NCBI RefSeq assembly: GCF_024662015.1
Contig: NZ_CP102480.1
Coordinates: 1,832,501 to 1,896,500, forward strand
Reading direction: 5' to 3'
DNA length: 64,000 nt
Source of the DNA: Nisaea acidiphila
GTDB taxonomy: Bacteria; Pseudomonadota; Alphaproteobacteria; Thalassobaculales; Thalassobaculaceae
Part shown: positions 1-8,600 of the stretch, in pieces
Layout: every line of letters begins with the position of its first letter
Numbering within the stretch: position 1 is the first letter of the stretch
Notes under the pieces: model-generated
Told to the model about the DNA's origin: nothing
The model's database searches: none
The model's input: the letters and a program-made list of their open reading frames with translations, nothing else
Position numbers and translations under genes: made by a program

Positions 1-779
1 TACAGGACAAGCTCCGCGCAGCCCGGACATGGATACCGATCCTGATCGCCACCATGGCCGCGCTCTTCGTCCTCTTCCTGATCAAGAAGGGACTGGCGAA
101 TGTCTGGCAGCCAGCGATGCCCGTTCTGGTGACCACGGTCCTCGCGGCCTTCGCCGCCACCATGGCGCTTGCCGGTCCCTATATCCGCCGGACCTCGATG
201 GGCCTCGCGAACAAGGGCCAGACCGTGCGGGTCCTGTTCCGCGTGCCCCTGATCGCGGCGGGCGGCTTTATCGCCTTCGCCCACGGCGCCAACGACATCG
301 CCAATATCGCCGGCCCGGTGACCGCCATACTCCATGTGCAGGCGACGTCCGATCTCGATCTCGCACCCGGCATTCCGTTCTGGGTGTTTCTGCTCGGCGC
401 GCTCGGCATCGCGGCTGGCCTGCTGCTGTTCGGCGGCGGCATGGTTCGCCTTGTCGCGACAAGGATCACCAAGATCAATCCGATCCGTGCCTATGCCGTC
501 GCCATGGCCACGGCCGCGACGGTGACGGCCGCCTCCTGGATCGGCCTGCCCGTCAGCACCACGCAGATCGCCGTCGGCGCGATCTTCGGGATCGGAATCT
601 ATCGCGAACTGCGGGCCCAAAAGGACCGGGCGGCGAAAGCGATCCAGACGCAGAAACGCCCGCGGCGCCTTTTCCGGCGCGGCGACATGCTGCGCATTCT
701 CATCGCCTGGACGATCACCTTCCCCGCCTCCGCTCTGATTTCCGGCCTGCTGTACTGGATTATCAGTCTATCGGAATGA
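1..779 (+). CDS. pit: Inorganic phosphate transporter, PiT family (5'-truncated by window)
   Basis: This is the C-terminal part of a low-affinity inner-membrane phosphate:cation symporter. The frame is open from base 3, through a run including KLRAARTWIPILIATM, so the true start lies outside the window and the ATG at 54 is internal. The family signature AHGANDIANIAGPVTA is present around codon 97, counting from base 3. It is the second copy of the PiT repeat and is followed by several hydrophobic segments and PVSTTQ, typical of this family. The last helix ends at WIISLSE. No PhoU/DUF47 partner is visible on this side. The substrate is taken from the family; phosphate versus sulfate cannot be separated from this fragment. 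Confidence 0.9.
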   Translation, partial: QDKLRAARTWIPILIATMAALFVLFLIKKGLANVWQPAMPVLVTTVLAAFAATMALAGPYIRRTSMGLANKGQTVRVLFRVPLIAAGGFIAFAHGANDIANIAGPVTAILHVQATSDLDLAPGIPFWVFLLGALGIAAGLLLFGGGMVRLVATRITKINPIRAYAVAMATAATVTAASWIGLPVSTTQIAVGAIFGIGIYRELRAQKDRAAKAIQTQKRPRRLFRRGDMLRILIAWTITFPASALISGLLYWIISLSE

Positions 780-922
780 CGAAATCGCGAGGCGGCAGCC
801 TGCCTCGTTATTGAGCAGCGCAACAGATGCGTGCCGAAAAATGCAGCGGAACAGGTATCGGGCGAAAACCTCCTCCTGACCGTTTTCCATTAAAATCAAT
901 CAGTTAAAAATCAGAAGCACTC

Positions 923-938
923 TGGCACGTCCCGTGCA
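923..938 (+). promoter_or_regulatory. Sigma-54 (RpoN) promoter of the guanidine operon
   Basis: The sequence TGGCACG-TCCC-GTGCA matches the sigma-54 consensus TGGCACG-N4-TTGCW at every fixed position except the first T of the -12 element. The -24 GG and -12 GC have the exact required spacing. The implied start site, about 12 bases after the -12 GC, is near base 949, which is the first base of the riboswitch P1 helix. That agreement supports both calls. I did not find a convincing NtrC site in 780-920, which otherwise holds no gene. The match was found by eye. Confidence 0.65.
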
Positions 939-949
939 GCGTAACTTTT

Positions 950-1064
950 GTGCAGCGCGTCTAGGGTTCCGGCCGCAATTGCGGCGCTGGTCCGAGAGAC
1001 GCACTCCGGCGAAATGGGAAATGCCGGAGACACGGCGGGGCAAAATCCCGGGAGATCACTGCAC
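950..1064 (+). promoter_or_regulatory. Guanidine-I riboswitch (ykkC-type)
   Basis: The conserved blocks of the ykkC/guanidine-I aptamer appear in order: CTAGGGTTCCG at 961-971, CTGGTCCGAGAGAC at 987-1000, ACACGGCGGG at about 1030-1039 and CCCGGGAGA at 1047-1055. A closing P1 helix pairs GTGCA (950-954) with TGCAC (1060-1064). This RNA binds guanidinium and controls guanidine export, carboxylase or importer genes. Here it lies about 100 bases before an ABC importer and a guanidinase-like gene, which fits ligand and targets. The outer ends are approximate. Confidence 0.93.
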
Positions 1065-1070
1065 AGGTTT

Positions 1071-1105
1071 GCCGAGCGCAAATCTCTCCCGGTTATGCGC
1101 TCGGC
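1071..1105 (+). promoter_or_regulatory. Riboswitch expression platform hairpin
   Basis: A perfect 10-bp stem (GCCGAGCGCA 1071-1080 with TGCGCTCGGC 1096-1105) encloses a 15-base loop. The loop carries TCTCCCGG (1085-1092), complementary to CCGGGAGA (1048-1055), part of the conserved 3' block of the aptamer. A loop-aptamer pairing is therefore an obvious alternative fold. No U-run follows, so control may act on translation or by Rho rather than by an intrinsic terminator. A second small hairpin (GGCTCC/GGAGCC) follows before the ribosome binding site at 1154-1161. The mechanism is inferred. Confidence 0.5.
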
Positions 1106-1168
1106 GGCCAAGGCGACAGTGGCTCCTAGGGGGAGCCTTGACCAATCGCTTTTGAAAGGAGCCGTCGC

Positions 1169-2242
1169 ATGTTTCGCCAAACGCTACTGAAAATCGCATC
1201 CGCCGCGTTCGCCGTCTCGGTCCTGCTGGCCGCGCCGGGCGCCGACGCCGCGCCGAAGAAAGAGTTCAAGGTCTGCTGGTCGATCTATGTCGGCTGGATG
1301 CCCTGGGGCGAGATCCAGAATTCCGGCCTGATGAAGAAATGGGCCGACAAGTACGGCATCTCCGTCGATATCGTGCAGATCAACGACTATATCGAGTCGA
1401 TCAACCAGTACACGGCGGGCGAGTTCGATGGCTGCTCCATGACCAACATGGATGCGCTCTCGATCCCGTCCGGCGGCGGCGTCGACACCACCGCGCTGAT
1501 CGTCGGCGACTATTCCAACGGCAATGACGGCATCGTCCTGAAAGGCAAGAAGGAGCTTGCCGGCATCAAGGGCCAGACCGTCAACCTGGTGGAGCTTTCG
1601 GTCTCCCATTACCTGCTGGTCCGCGCGCTCGACAGCATCGGCCTCGCGGAAAAGGATATCACCGTCGTCAACACCTCCGACGCCGACATGATCGCCGCCT
1701 ACGGCACCCCGGACGTTTCCGCGGTCGTCACCTGGAACCCCCTGCTCTCCGAGATCGAAGGCATGCCCGAGAGCTACAAGGTGTTCGACAGCAGCCAGAC
1801 CCCCGGCGAGATCATCGACATCATGATGGTCAATACCGAGACGCTGGCGGACAACCCGGATTTCGGCAAGGCGTTGGCCGGCGCCTGGTACGAGATGATG
1901 TCCATCATGTCGAAGGACGATTCCGCCGGCATGGACATGCGGACGGCGATGGCGAAGGCTTCCGGCACGGACCTCGCCGGCTATGATTCCCAGCTCGCCT
2001 CCACCGCGATGTTCTACGAGCCGGCCGAGGCGGTTTCCTTCACCAAGGACCCGGCGCTGATCACGACGATGGACTTCGTGCGCAAGTTCCTCTTCGACAA
2101 GGGCATCCTCGGCGAGGGGGCGACAAGCGTTGACTTCGTCGGCATCGCGTTCCCCGGCGGCAAGACCCTGGGCGACACGGGCAACATCAAGCTCCGCTTC
2201 GATCCGGCCTATATGGAAATGGCGGCGGCCGGAAAGCTCTAG
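1169..2242 (+). CDS. ABC transporter substrate-binding protein, probable guanidine uptake
   Basis: This is a periplasmic binding protein of the NrtA/SsuA/TauA fold, 357 residues. The N-terminal signal peptide has a hydrophobic core to about residue 26 and an ADA-A type cleavage region. The mature start, FKVCWSIYVGWMPWG, and the segment GEFDGCSMTNMDAL resemble the binding proteins encoded next to urea/guanidine carboxylase (TIGR03427 type). The start is well supported by GAAAGGAG eight bases upstream. It is the first gene after the guanidine-I riboswitch, and the permease follows after 21 bases. Guanidine as ligand is inferred from the riboswitch and the hydrolase downstream. A urea or nitrate ligand is less likely in this context. 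Confidence 0.85.
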   Translation: MFRQTLLKIASAAFAVSVLLAAPGADAAPKKEFKVCWSIYVGWMPWGEIQNSGLMKKWADKYGISVDIVQINDYIESINQYTAGEFDGCSMTNMDALSIPSGGGVDTTALIVGDYSNGNDGIVLKGKKELAGIKGQTVNLVELSVSHYLLVRALDSIGLAEKDITVVNTSDADMIAAYGTPDVSAVVTWNPLLSEIEGMPESYKVFDSSQTPGEIIDIMMVNTETLADNPDFGKALAGAWYEMMSIMSKDDSAGMDMRTAMAKASGTDLAGYDSQLASTAMFYEPAEAVSFTKDPALITTMDFVRKFLFDKGILGEGATSVDFVGIAFPGGKTLGDTGNIKLRFDPAYMEMAAAGKL

Positions 2243-2263
2243 GCCGCCCCGGTTCCCCGTCCC

Positions 2264-3085
2264 ATGCGCCTGATCAACCAGAAGGTCTCGCGGCCGGCCG
2301 GCCTGTTGCTGGCCGCGATCCCCTTCATTGCGATCATCATCCTCTACGTCTCGGCAAGCGAGATGCGGCTGGCGGAAAATCCGCAGGACAAGCTGCTGCC
2401 CTCACTCGCGAGAATGGGGGAGACTTTCTGGCGCATGGCGACGGTCCCGGACCGCCGTTCCGGCGAACTGCTGCTCTGGAAGGATACGGCGGCGAGCCTC
2501 TCCCGGCTCGGTGCCGGGGTCGGGATTTCGGCCCTGCTCGCGCTCCTTCTCGGCGTGCCCATCGGCCTGATCCCGAAAGTGCGCGCGGTGCTCTCCTCCT
2601 TCATCGCCACCTTTTCCCTGATCCCCCCGATCACCGTGCTGCCGATCCTCTTCATCGCGGCCGGGCTTGGAGAGGTCTCGAAAGTGGCGCTGATCATCAT
2701 CGGCACCGCCCCGGTGATGATCCGCGCCATCGCCCTCGCCGTCGCGGAACTGCCGGCGGAAATCCTCGTGAAGGCCCAGACGCTCGGCGCCTCGACATGG
2801 CAGATCATCCTGCGCGTGGTGCTGCCGCAGATCTGGCCGAAACTCGTCGTGGCGATCCGCCTCGGCCTGGTGCCGGCCTGGATCTTCCTGATCTCCGCCG
2901 AAGCCATCGCCTCGACCGAGGGGCTCGGCTACCGGATCTTCCTGGTCCGCCGCTATCTCGCGATGGACGTGATCCTGCCCTATGTCGCCTGGATCACCCT
3001 GATCGCCTTCCTGCTCGACCGGACCCTGCTGCAAAGCTCGAAAAAGCTCTTCCGCTGGGCACACCTTTCCGGGGAGTCCTTCTGA
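2264..3085 (+). CDS. ABC transporter permease, probable guanidine uptake
   Basis: This 273-residue inner-membrane permease belongs to the SsuC/TauC/NrtB (BPD_transp_1) family. It has a short N-terminal membrane segment (about residues 10-28), a periplasmic loop with KLLPSLARM, and about five further helices. The EAA-type loop, which contacts the ATPase, is around KAQTLGASTWQIILRVVLP. Its stop overlaps the ATPase start by one base (TGATG), showing translational coupling. It would form the homodimeric channel with the ATPase at 3085. Substrate specificity is inferred from the operon, not from the permease sequence. Confidence 0.87.
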   Translation: MRLINQKVSRPAGLLLAAIPFIAIIILYVSASEMRLAENPQDKLLPSLARMGETFWRMATVPDRRSGELLLWKDTAASLSRLGAGVGISALLALLLGVPIGLIPKVRAVLSSFIATFSLIPPITVLPILFIAAGLGEVSKVALIIIGTAPVMIRAIALAVAELPAEILVKAQTLGASTWQIILRVVLPQIWPKLVVAIRLGLVPAWIFLISAEAIASTEGLGYRIFLVRRYLAMDVILPYVAWITLIAFLLDRTLLQSSKKLFRWAHLSGESF

Positions 3086-3849
3086 TGCTCAGCGTGCAGG
3101 GCCTTACCAAGAGCTACGGAGACTTGCCCGTTCTGGAGAAGATCGATCTCGAGGTGGAAGAGGGTGCCTTTTGCGCCATCGTCGGCGCGTCCGGCTGCGG
3201 CAAGTCGACCTTCCTGCGCCTGCTGCTCGGCCAGGAAGTGCCGAGCAGCGGCGAGATCGCGCTCGACGGCAAGATCCTGCCGCCGGAGCCGACGCCCGAA
3301 CGCGGGATCGTCTTCCAGCGCTATTCCGTCTTCCCGCATCTGACCGCGCGCGAGAACCTTTTGCTGGCGCACGATTTCGAGGGCAGTCCCTTGCTCGCGC
3401 GGGCTTTCGGCACCAGGCGCGCGGATGCGGAAGAGATGGCCGACGCCCTGCTGGAACGCACCGGACTTGCCAATGCCCGCGACCGCTTCCCGGCGCAGCT
3501 CTCCGGCGGCATGCAGCAGCGCCTCGCCATCGCCCAGACCCTGATGAAACGGCCGCGGCTCCTGCTTCTGGACGAGCCCTTCGGTGCGCTCGATCCCGGT
3601 GTGCGCCTCGAGATGCACGAGCTACTGCTCGAACTCTGGCGCGAGCACGGCATGACGATCTTCATGGTCACCCACGATCTCTCCGAAGCCTTCAAGCTCG
3701 GTACCCGCGTGCTGACCTTCGACAAGGTCCGCCACGACCCGCAATTTCCGAATGCCTATGGCGCCACGATCACCTACGACCTGGCCGCCGACGGTTCCGC
3801 CTTTCCCGACAACCTACCGAAGGAAGACCCCGATGCTGAGTCAGAGTGA
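3085..3849 (+). CDS. ABC transporter ATP-binding protein, probable guanidine uptake
   Basis: This is a 254-residue ATPase of the SsuB/TauB/NrtD type. Walker A is GASGCGKST (residues 34-42), the Q-loop is at VFQRYS, the signature is LSGGMQQ (139-145) and Walker B is LLLLDEPFGALD (159-170), with the H-loop in MVTHDLSEA. The last 35 residues or so form an acidic tail. The start is the ATG inside the permease's TGATG junction. A longer upstream reading is only an extension through the permease gene. Its 3' end overlaps the hydrolase start by 17 bases, so the operon is tightly coupled. Confidence 0.9.
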   Translation: MLSVQGLTKSYGDLPVLEKIDLEVEEGAFCAIVGASGCGKSTFLRLLLGQEVPSSGEIALDGKILPPEPTPERGIVFQRYSVFPHLTARENLLLAHDFEGSPLLARAFGTRRADAEEMADALLERTGLANARDRFPAQLSGGMQQRLAIAQTLMKRPRLLLLDEPFGALDPGVRLEMHELLLELWREHGMTIFMVTHDLSEAFKLGTRVLTFDKVRHDPQFPNAYGATITYDLAADGSAFPDNLPKEDPDAESE

Positions 3850-5047
3850 CGGACGCAGATCCACACGCCATGCCGGCGCATCGTCCCCGACCCGGAACGA
3901 CCGGCGCTTTCACCATCCGGATTTTAACAAGCGCGAGATGCAGGGCTGGAAGGCGCTGGAAGCTGAAGCCGAGCTTTCAGCCGACGGCTGGCGCCGGGAG
4001 CAGAAATGGGCTCTCGACATGGGTCTGCCGGGCTCGGACAGCCTCACCGACAAGTCGATCCCGACCTTCGCGCGCGGCGAGCTGCCTCATTTTGCTGGCA
4101 TCAACACCTTCCTGAAGGCCCCTTACGTAGAGAATGTCCGCGACGTGGCGAAATATGACGCGGCCGTCGTCGGCATTCCCTTCGACTCGGGCACCACCTA
4201 CCGTCCGGGTACGCGCTTCGGCCCGCAGGGCATCCGGCGGATCTCCGCGCTCTACACGCCCTACAATTACGAGATGGGCGTCGATCTGCGCGAACAGATG
4301 ACGCTCTGCGACGCGGGCGACGTCTTTACCATCCCGGCGAACCTGGAGAAGAGCTTCGACCAGATCACTCGGGGCGTCTCGCATATCTTCTCCTCCGGCG
4401 CCCTGCCGATCATGCTCGGCGGCGACCATTCCATCGGCTTCCCTTGTGTGCGCGGCATCGCGCAATGCACTTCCAAGCGGATCGGCATCATCCATTTCGA
4501 CCGCCATATCGACATCCAGGAGAAGGATCTCGACGAGCGCATGCACACCACGCCCTGGTACTGGGCGACGGAGATGGACAATGTGCCGGCGACCAACCTG
4601 GTGCAGCTCGGCATCGGCGGCTGGCAGGTGCCGCGCCCCGGCGTGAAGCAGGCCTTCAAGAAAAACACCAACGTGCTGACGATCAACGATATCGAGCAGC
4701 TCGGCATCGAGCGCACGGCCGAGATCGCACTCGAACTCGCCTGGAAGGACGCGGACGCGGTCTATCTTTCCTTCGACATCGACAGCGTGGATTGCGGCTT
4801 CGTGCCCGGCACCGGCTGGCCGGAACCGGGCGGCTTCCTGCCGCGCGAGGCCTTGAAGCTGCTCGGGCTCATCGCCGCTGAAGGGATCTGCGGACTTGAG
4901 GTCGTGGAAGTCAGCCCGCCCTACGACACCTCGGACATCACCGCCTTGCTCGGCTGCCGGGTCGCAGTCGAGGCGATGGGCTCTCTCGTCGCGCACGGCA
5001 AGATGGGCGCCCACAAGGCGATCATCGACAAGCCGGTCTCGTATTGA
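3833..5047 (+). CDS. gdmH: Guanidine hydrolase-like ureohydrolase (GdmH-type)
   Basis: This 404-residue ureohydrolase-fold enzyme has metal-site motifs GGDHS (H199), HFDRHID (H221, D223, H225, D227) and SFDIDSVD (D315, D317). Classical agmatinases and arginases carry HxDAHxD. The Arg in place of Ala, plus an N-terminal extension of roughly 100 residues before the core, is what I associate with the nickel-dependent guanidine hydrolase GdmH, which splits guanidine into urea and ammonia. The ATG at 3833 follows GAAGGAAG. Position behind a guanidine-I riboswitch and an importer supports guanidine rather than agmatine. The remaining alternative is another agmatinase-family enzyme. No urease genes are in view to use the urea. 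Confidence 0.83.
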   Translation: MLSQSDGRRSTRHAGASSPTRNDRRFHHPDFNKREMQGWKALEAEAELSADGWRREQKWALDMGLPGSDSLTDKSIPTFARGELPHFAGINTFLKAPYVENVRDVAKYDAAVVGIPFDSGTTYRPGTRFGPQGIRRISALYTPYNYEMGVDLREQMTLCDAGDVFTIPANLEKSFDQITRGVSHIFSSGALPIMLGGDHSIGFPCVRGIAQCTSKRIGIIHFDRHIDIQEKDLDERMHTTPWYWATEMDNVPATNLVQLGIGGWQVPRPGVKQAFKKNTNVLTINDIEQLGIERTAEIALELAWKDADAVYLSFDIDSVDCGFVPGTGWPEPGGFLPREALKLLGLIAAEGICGLEVVEVSPPYDTSDITALLGCRVAVEAMGSLVAHGKMGAHKAIIDKPVSY

Positions 5048-5058
5048 GGAGAGCGTCC

Positions 5059-5580
5059 ATGCACAAGCATCCGCACGGCCCGCATCACCATCATCATCCT
5101 CACGACCACCACCACGAGCATGATCACGGCCACGGGCATAACAGCCCGCCGCCAACCGCCTCCCAATGGCAGACGCCGCACCTGCCGCACGGCGCGCACG
5201 ATCACGGGCACGGCGAGGAGATCAGCGACGAGTTGAAGGATCTCGATCTGGTCGAGAAGGCCTTCGCGGAGGGCTTCGCGGCGGCGAGCGATCCGACCAG
5301 CTTCCTGCGACTTGCGAACATTCCCTTCACCGGCAAGCGCGCGGACGGCACGCGGCTGCACCTGCTTCGCGTGGAACAGCATCAGGGCACCGATATCGGG
5401 ACGGTGACGCCGCATCTCGGCGGCGGCAGCTTCCGCTACGCCCCGCTCCCGGCACGCATGACCTCGCGGCGGGATAGCCTCGATTTCATCTATCTGGAAG
5501 GCGACCGGACGGTGAAACTGTCGCTCGCCGACGCAAAGGCACTGACGCCGGACGAGGAGGAGCCGTCCGGCGGACATTGA
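5059..5580 (+). CDS. Histidine-rich protein, candidate metal-handling partner of the guanidinase
   Basis: This 173-residue protein is not recognised as a known family. Residues 1-30 are mostly His with Pro, Asp, Glu and Gly, and a second HDHGHG cluster lies near residue 50. The remaining 120 or so residues look like a small folded alpha/beta domain. No signal peptide is visible, so it is probably cytoplasmic. It starts 11 bases after the hydrolase stop with AGGAGAG as ribosome binding site; an in-frame TTG at 5044 is less likely. His-rich tails in HypB, UreE and SlyD bind nickel, and GdmH enzymes described in cyanobacteria need HypA/HypB-like helpers. A nickel store or chaperone role is therefore a reasonable inference, without a detected GTPase motif. 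Confidence 0.7.
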   Translation: MHKHPHGPHHHHHPHDHHHEHDHGHGHNSPPPTASQWQTPHLPHGAHDHGHGEEISDELKDLDLVEKAFAEGFAAASDPTSFLRLANIPFTGKRADGTRLHLLRVEQHQGTDIGTVTPHLGGGSFRYAPLPARMTSRRDSLDFIYLEGDRTVKLSLADAKALTPDEEEPSGGH

Positions 5581-5601
5581 CGGGGAGAGAGCAATAGCGG
5601 G

Positions 5602-8600
5602 TCACTCCGCCGGCTGCTCGTCCGCTTCCGCGATATCCGGAATGTCACGGGCCTCTTCGAGCTCGCTCTCCAGCTTGCCAGCGGCGTCGGCGCGGGCGGC
5701 GGAGAGGCGGGCCAGCACGACATAGAGCACCGGTGTCAGATAGAGCGTGAAGACGGCGGCGAGCCCGAGCCCGCCGAACACGACCCAGCCGATGGCGGCG
5801 CGCGCCTCGGCTCCCGGCCCCGAACTCAGGATCAGCGGCAACCCGCCGAGCACGGTCGAGATCATGGTCATCGCGATCGGCCGCAGGCGGACCAGGGCAG
5901 CGCGTTCCGCCGCCTGCCGCACGCCGAAGCCGTGATCGCGGAGCTGATCCGCGAACTCGACGACGAGAATGCCGTTTTTCGCCATCAGTCCGATCATCAT
6001 GACGAGACCGATCTGGCTGTAGATATTTACCGAGGTGCCGGTCAGCATCAGGGCATAAATCGCGGCGGCAATGCCGAACGGCACGGTCAGCACAACGATG
6101 GCCGCACTGGTCACGCTCTCGAACTGAGCCACGAGCACGAGGAACACGACGACGATCGCGATCAGATAGGTGATCGCCACCTCGTGCGAGGTCTCGTCCA
6201 GGGCTTCCGCTTCGCCGAGGAGGATCAGACTGACATCGTCGGGCAGGATTTCGGCGGCCAGTTCCTCGACCTCGGCGATAGCGTCGCCGAGCGGTTTGCC
6301 TGACTTGAGATCTGCGTCGATTTCCACGGCGCGGCGCTGGCGATGGCGGTCGAGTTCTGCCGCGACCCCCTCTTCCTTCAAGGAAACAAGGCTGGAGATC
6401 GGGATCAGCTTGCCGCGGTCGGTGCGCACAAAGAGGTTGGTAAGGTCCGTCGGATCGTCGATCGCGCCGCCGATCGCCTCCAGCCGGATCGGGATCGACT
6501 CGTCCCGCACATTCAGATCGGCAATCTCCAGCCCGTCGATATTGACCTGCAGCACGTCCGCCAGGTCGTCGAGATCGACGCCGAGATCGGAGGCCCGGCG
6601 GCGGTCGATCTTGACCGAGAGCTGCGGCTGCGTCGGCTGGTAGGAGATCCGCACGTCGGAGAGATCGGGAAGCCTGTCCTCGATCGCCCGGGAGAACTGC
6701 TTGGCGACCTCGTAGAGGCGCAGATAGTCGGTGCCGGTCAGCGCCACCTCGACGCCGCCGCCGGCGGACCGCAGATTGAGGCTGTTCGGGCTGTAGACCC
6801 GGACGCGCATGCCAGGAATCTGGTTCATCTTGCGCCGGATCTCAGACATGATTTGCTGCTGCGAGCGGGAGCGCTGCTCCCAATGCGCGAGCGGCGCGGA
6901 GATATAGACCCGGTTCAGGTCCCAGCGCCCGACGATGGTGAAGATCGAGGTGATTTCCCCGCTCTCCACATAGGGCTGGAGGACCGCTTCCATGTAATCC
7001 GCCTGTTTGTTGCTGTATTCGAGGCCGACACCGTCCGGGCCGGTTCCCATGATGTAGATCCGGCCGCGATCCTCGGACGGCAGCAGTTCCTGATCCAGCA
7101 GCTTGAAGGTCAACCAGGCGCCACCCGCTACTGCGATCGACAAGGCGATGACGATGACCGGCCCGGCGAGCGCCGCCTTCAAGGTCGCGCCGTAAATCCG
7201 CGCCAGCCGATCACCGAACCGGCCCAGAAGCGTGCGCAGTCCGAGCCGATCCTTGCCGCCCTCGGCAAGCCGGGCCGAGAGCGCCGGCACGAGCGTCAAC
7301 GCAACGAAGGACGAGATCAGCACCGCGATGGCCAGTACGAAGCCGAATTCGCGGAAGAGGCGACCCGCCGTGCTCGGCAGGAAGGAGATCGGCACGAAGA
7401 CGGAAATCAGCGTCGCCGTCGTCGCGATGACCGCGAAGAACACCTGGCGGGTGCCGAGCACCGCCGCCGCCCGGCCTCCGAGTCCCTGCCCGCGGCGGCG
7501 CTGGATGTTCTCCAGCACGACAATGCTGTCGTCGACGATCAGGCCGGTCGCGAGCACGAGCGCCAGCAGGGTCAGAATGTTGATCGAGAAACCGAGCGCC
7601 CAGATCGCGGCGACGGAACCGATCAGCGCGACCGGGATCGAGACACAGGGCACGAGTGTCGCGCTCGGCGAGCCGAGGAAGATCCAGAGCGTCACGATGA
7701 CGATCAGAACCGCGAGCAGGAGACTGAACAGCACTTCGGAGACCGAGCCCTCGATGAAGAGCGCGTCGTCGGAGGTCACGATCACCTCGATCCGCTCGGA
7801 CCGCTTGTTGAGGCCGGCGACCGCCTTGTGGACCTTCTCGGAGATCTCGATGGTGTTGGACTGGGCCTGGCGGATGATGCCGAGGCCGATCACCTCCTCG
7901 CCATTGACCCGAACGAGACTCTCCGGATCCTCCGGCCCGAAGAAAACCTGCGCCACGTCGCCGATCCGCACCGCGCCGCGGATGATGATGTCCTCGACCT
8001 CCTTGGCGGATTCCACCGTGGCGTTGGCGCGTACCAGCAATTCCTGGTCAAGCGAGGCGAAGCTGCCGGCCGGAATATCGAACGGCGCCTTCTCCAGCAC
8101 CGAGATGACATCGGCGACGGAGAGGGCAAAAGCGCTGAGCCGCATCGGATCGAGAACCACCCTGAGCAGGCGCTCGCGGTCGCCGTATTGCGTGACGTCC
8201 GCGACGCCGTTGATAGAGATCAGCTCCGGAATGACGTCGGTCTCGACGATGTGGGTCAGCGTGTCTTCCGTCAGCCCGTGACCGAACACGGCGAGCTGAA
8301 GAATTGGGCTCGCGTCGGCGTCCGCCTTGATCACGGTAAGCTGCTCGACATTATCGGGCAGTTCCCGTTCGACACGGCTGACCGCCTCGCGAATATCGGA
8401 AGCGGCGACGTCGAGATCGGCCGACGGGCTGAACTCCGCATGCAGGCGGAAATTGTTCTCCTCGCTGGAAGAGCGGATGCGCTGCACGCCGTTGACGCGG
8501 GCGACCGCGCCCTCGACCAGGCTGGTCACCTCGCTGTCCATGGTCTCCGGCGAAGCGCCGTTGAGGATGCCGCGCACGGAAACGATAGGCCGGTCGACAT

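Noticed and set aside
5073-5150. His codon run as a CRISPR or tandem repeat
   Set aside because: The CAC/CAT repeats are irregular, in frame, and lack spacers; they encode the histidine-rich N-terminus.
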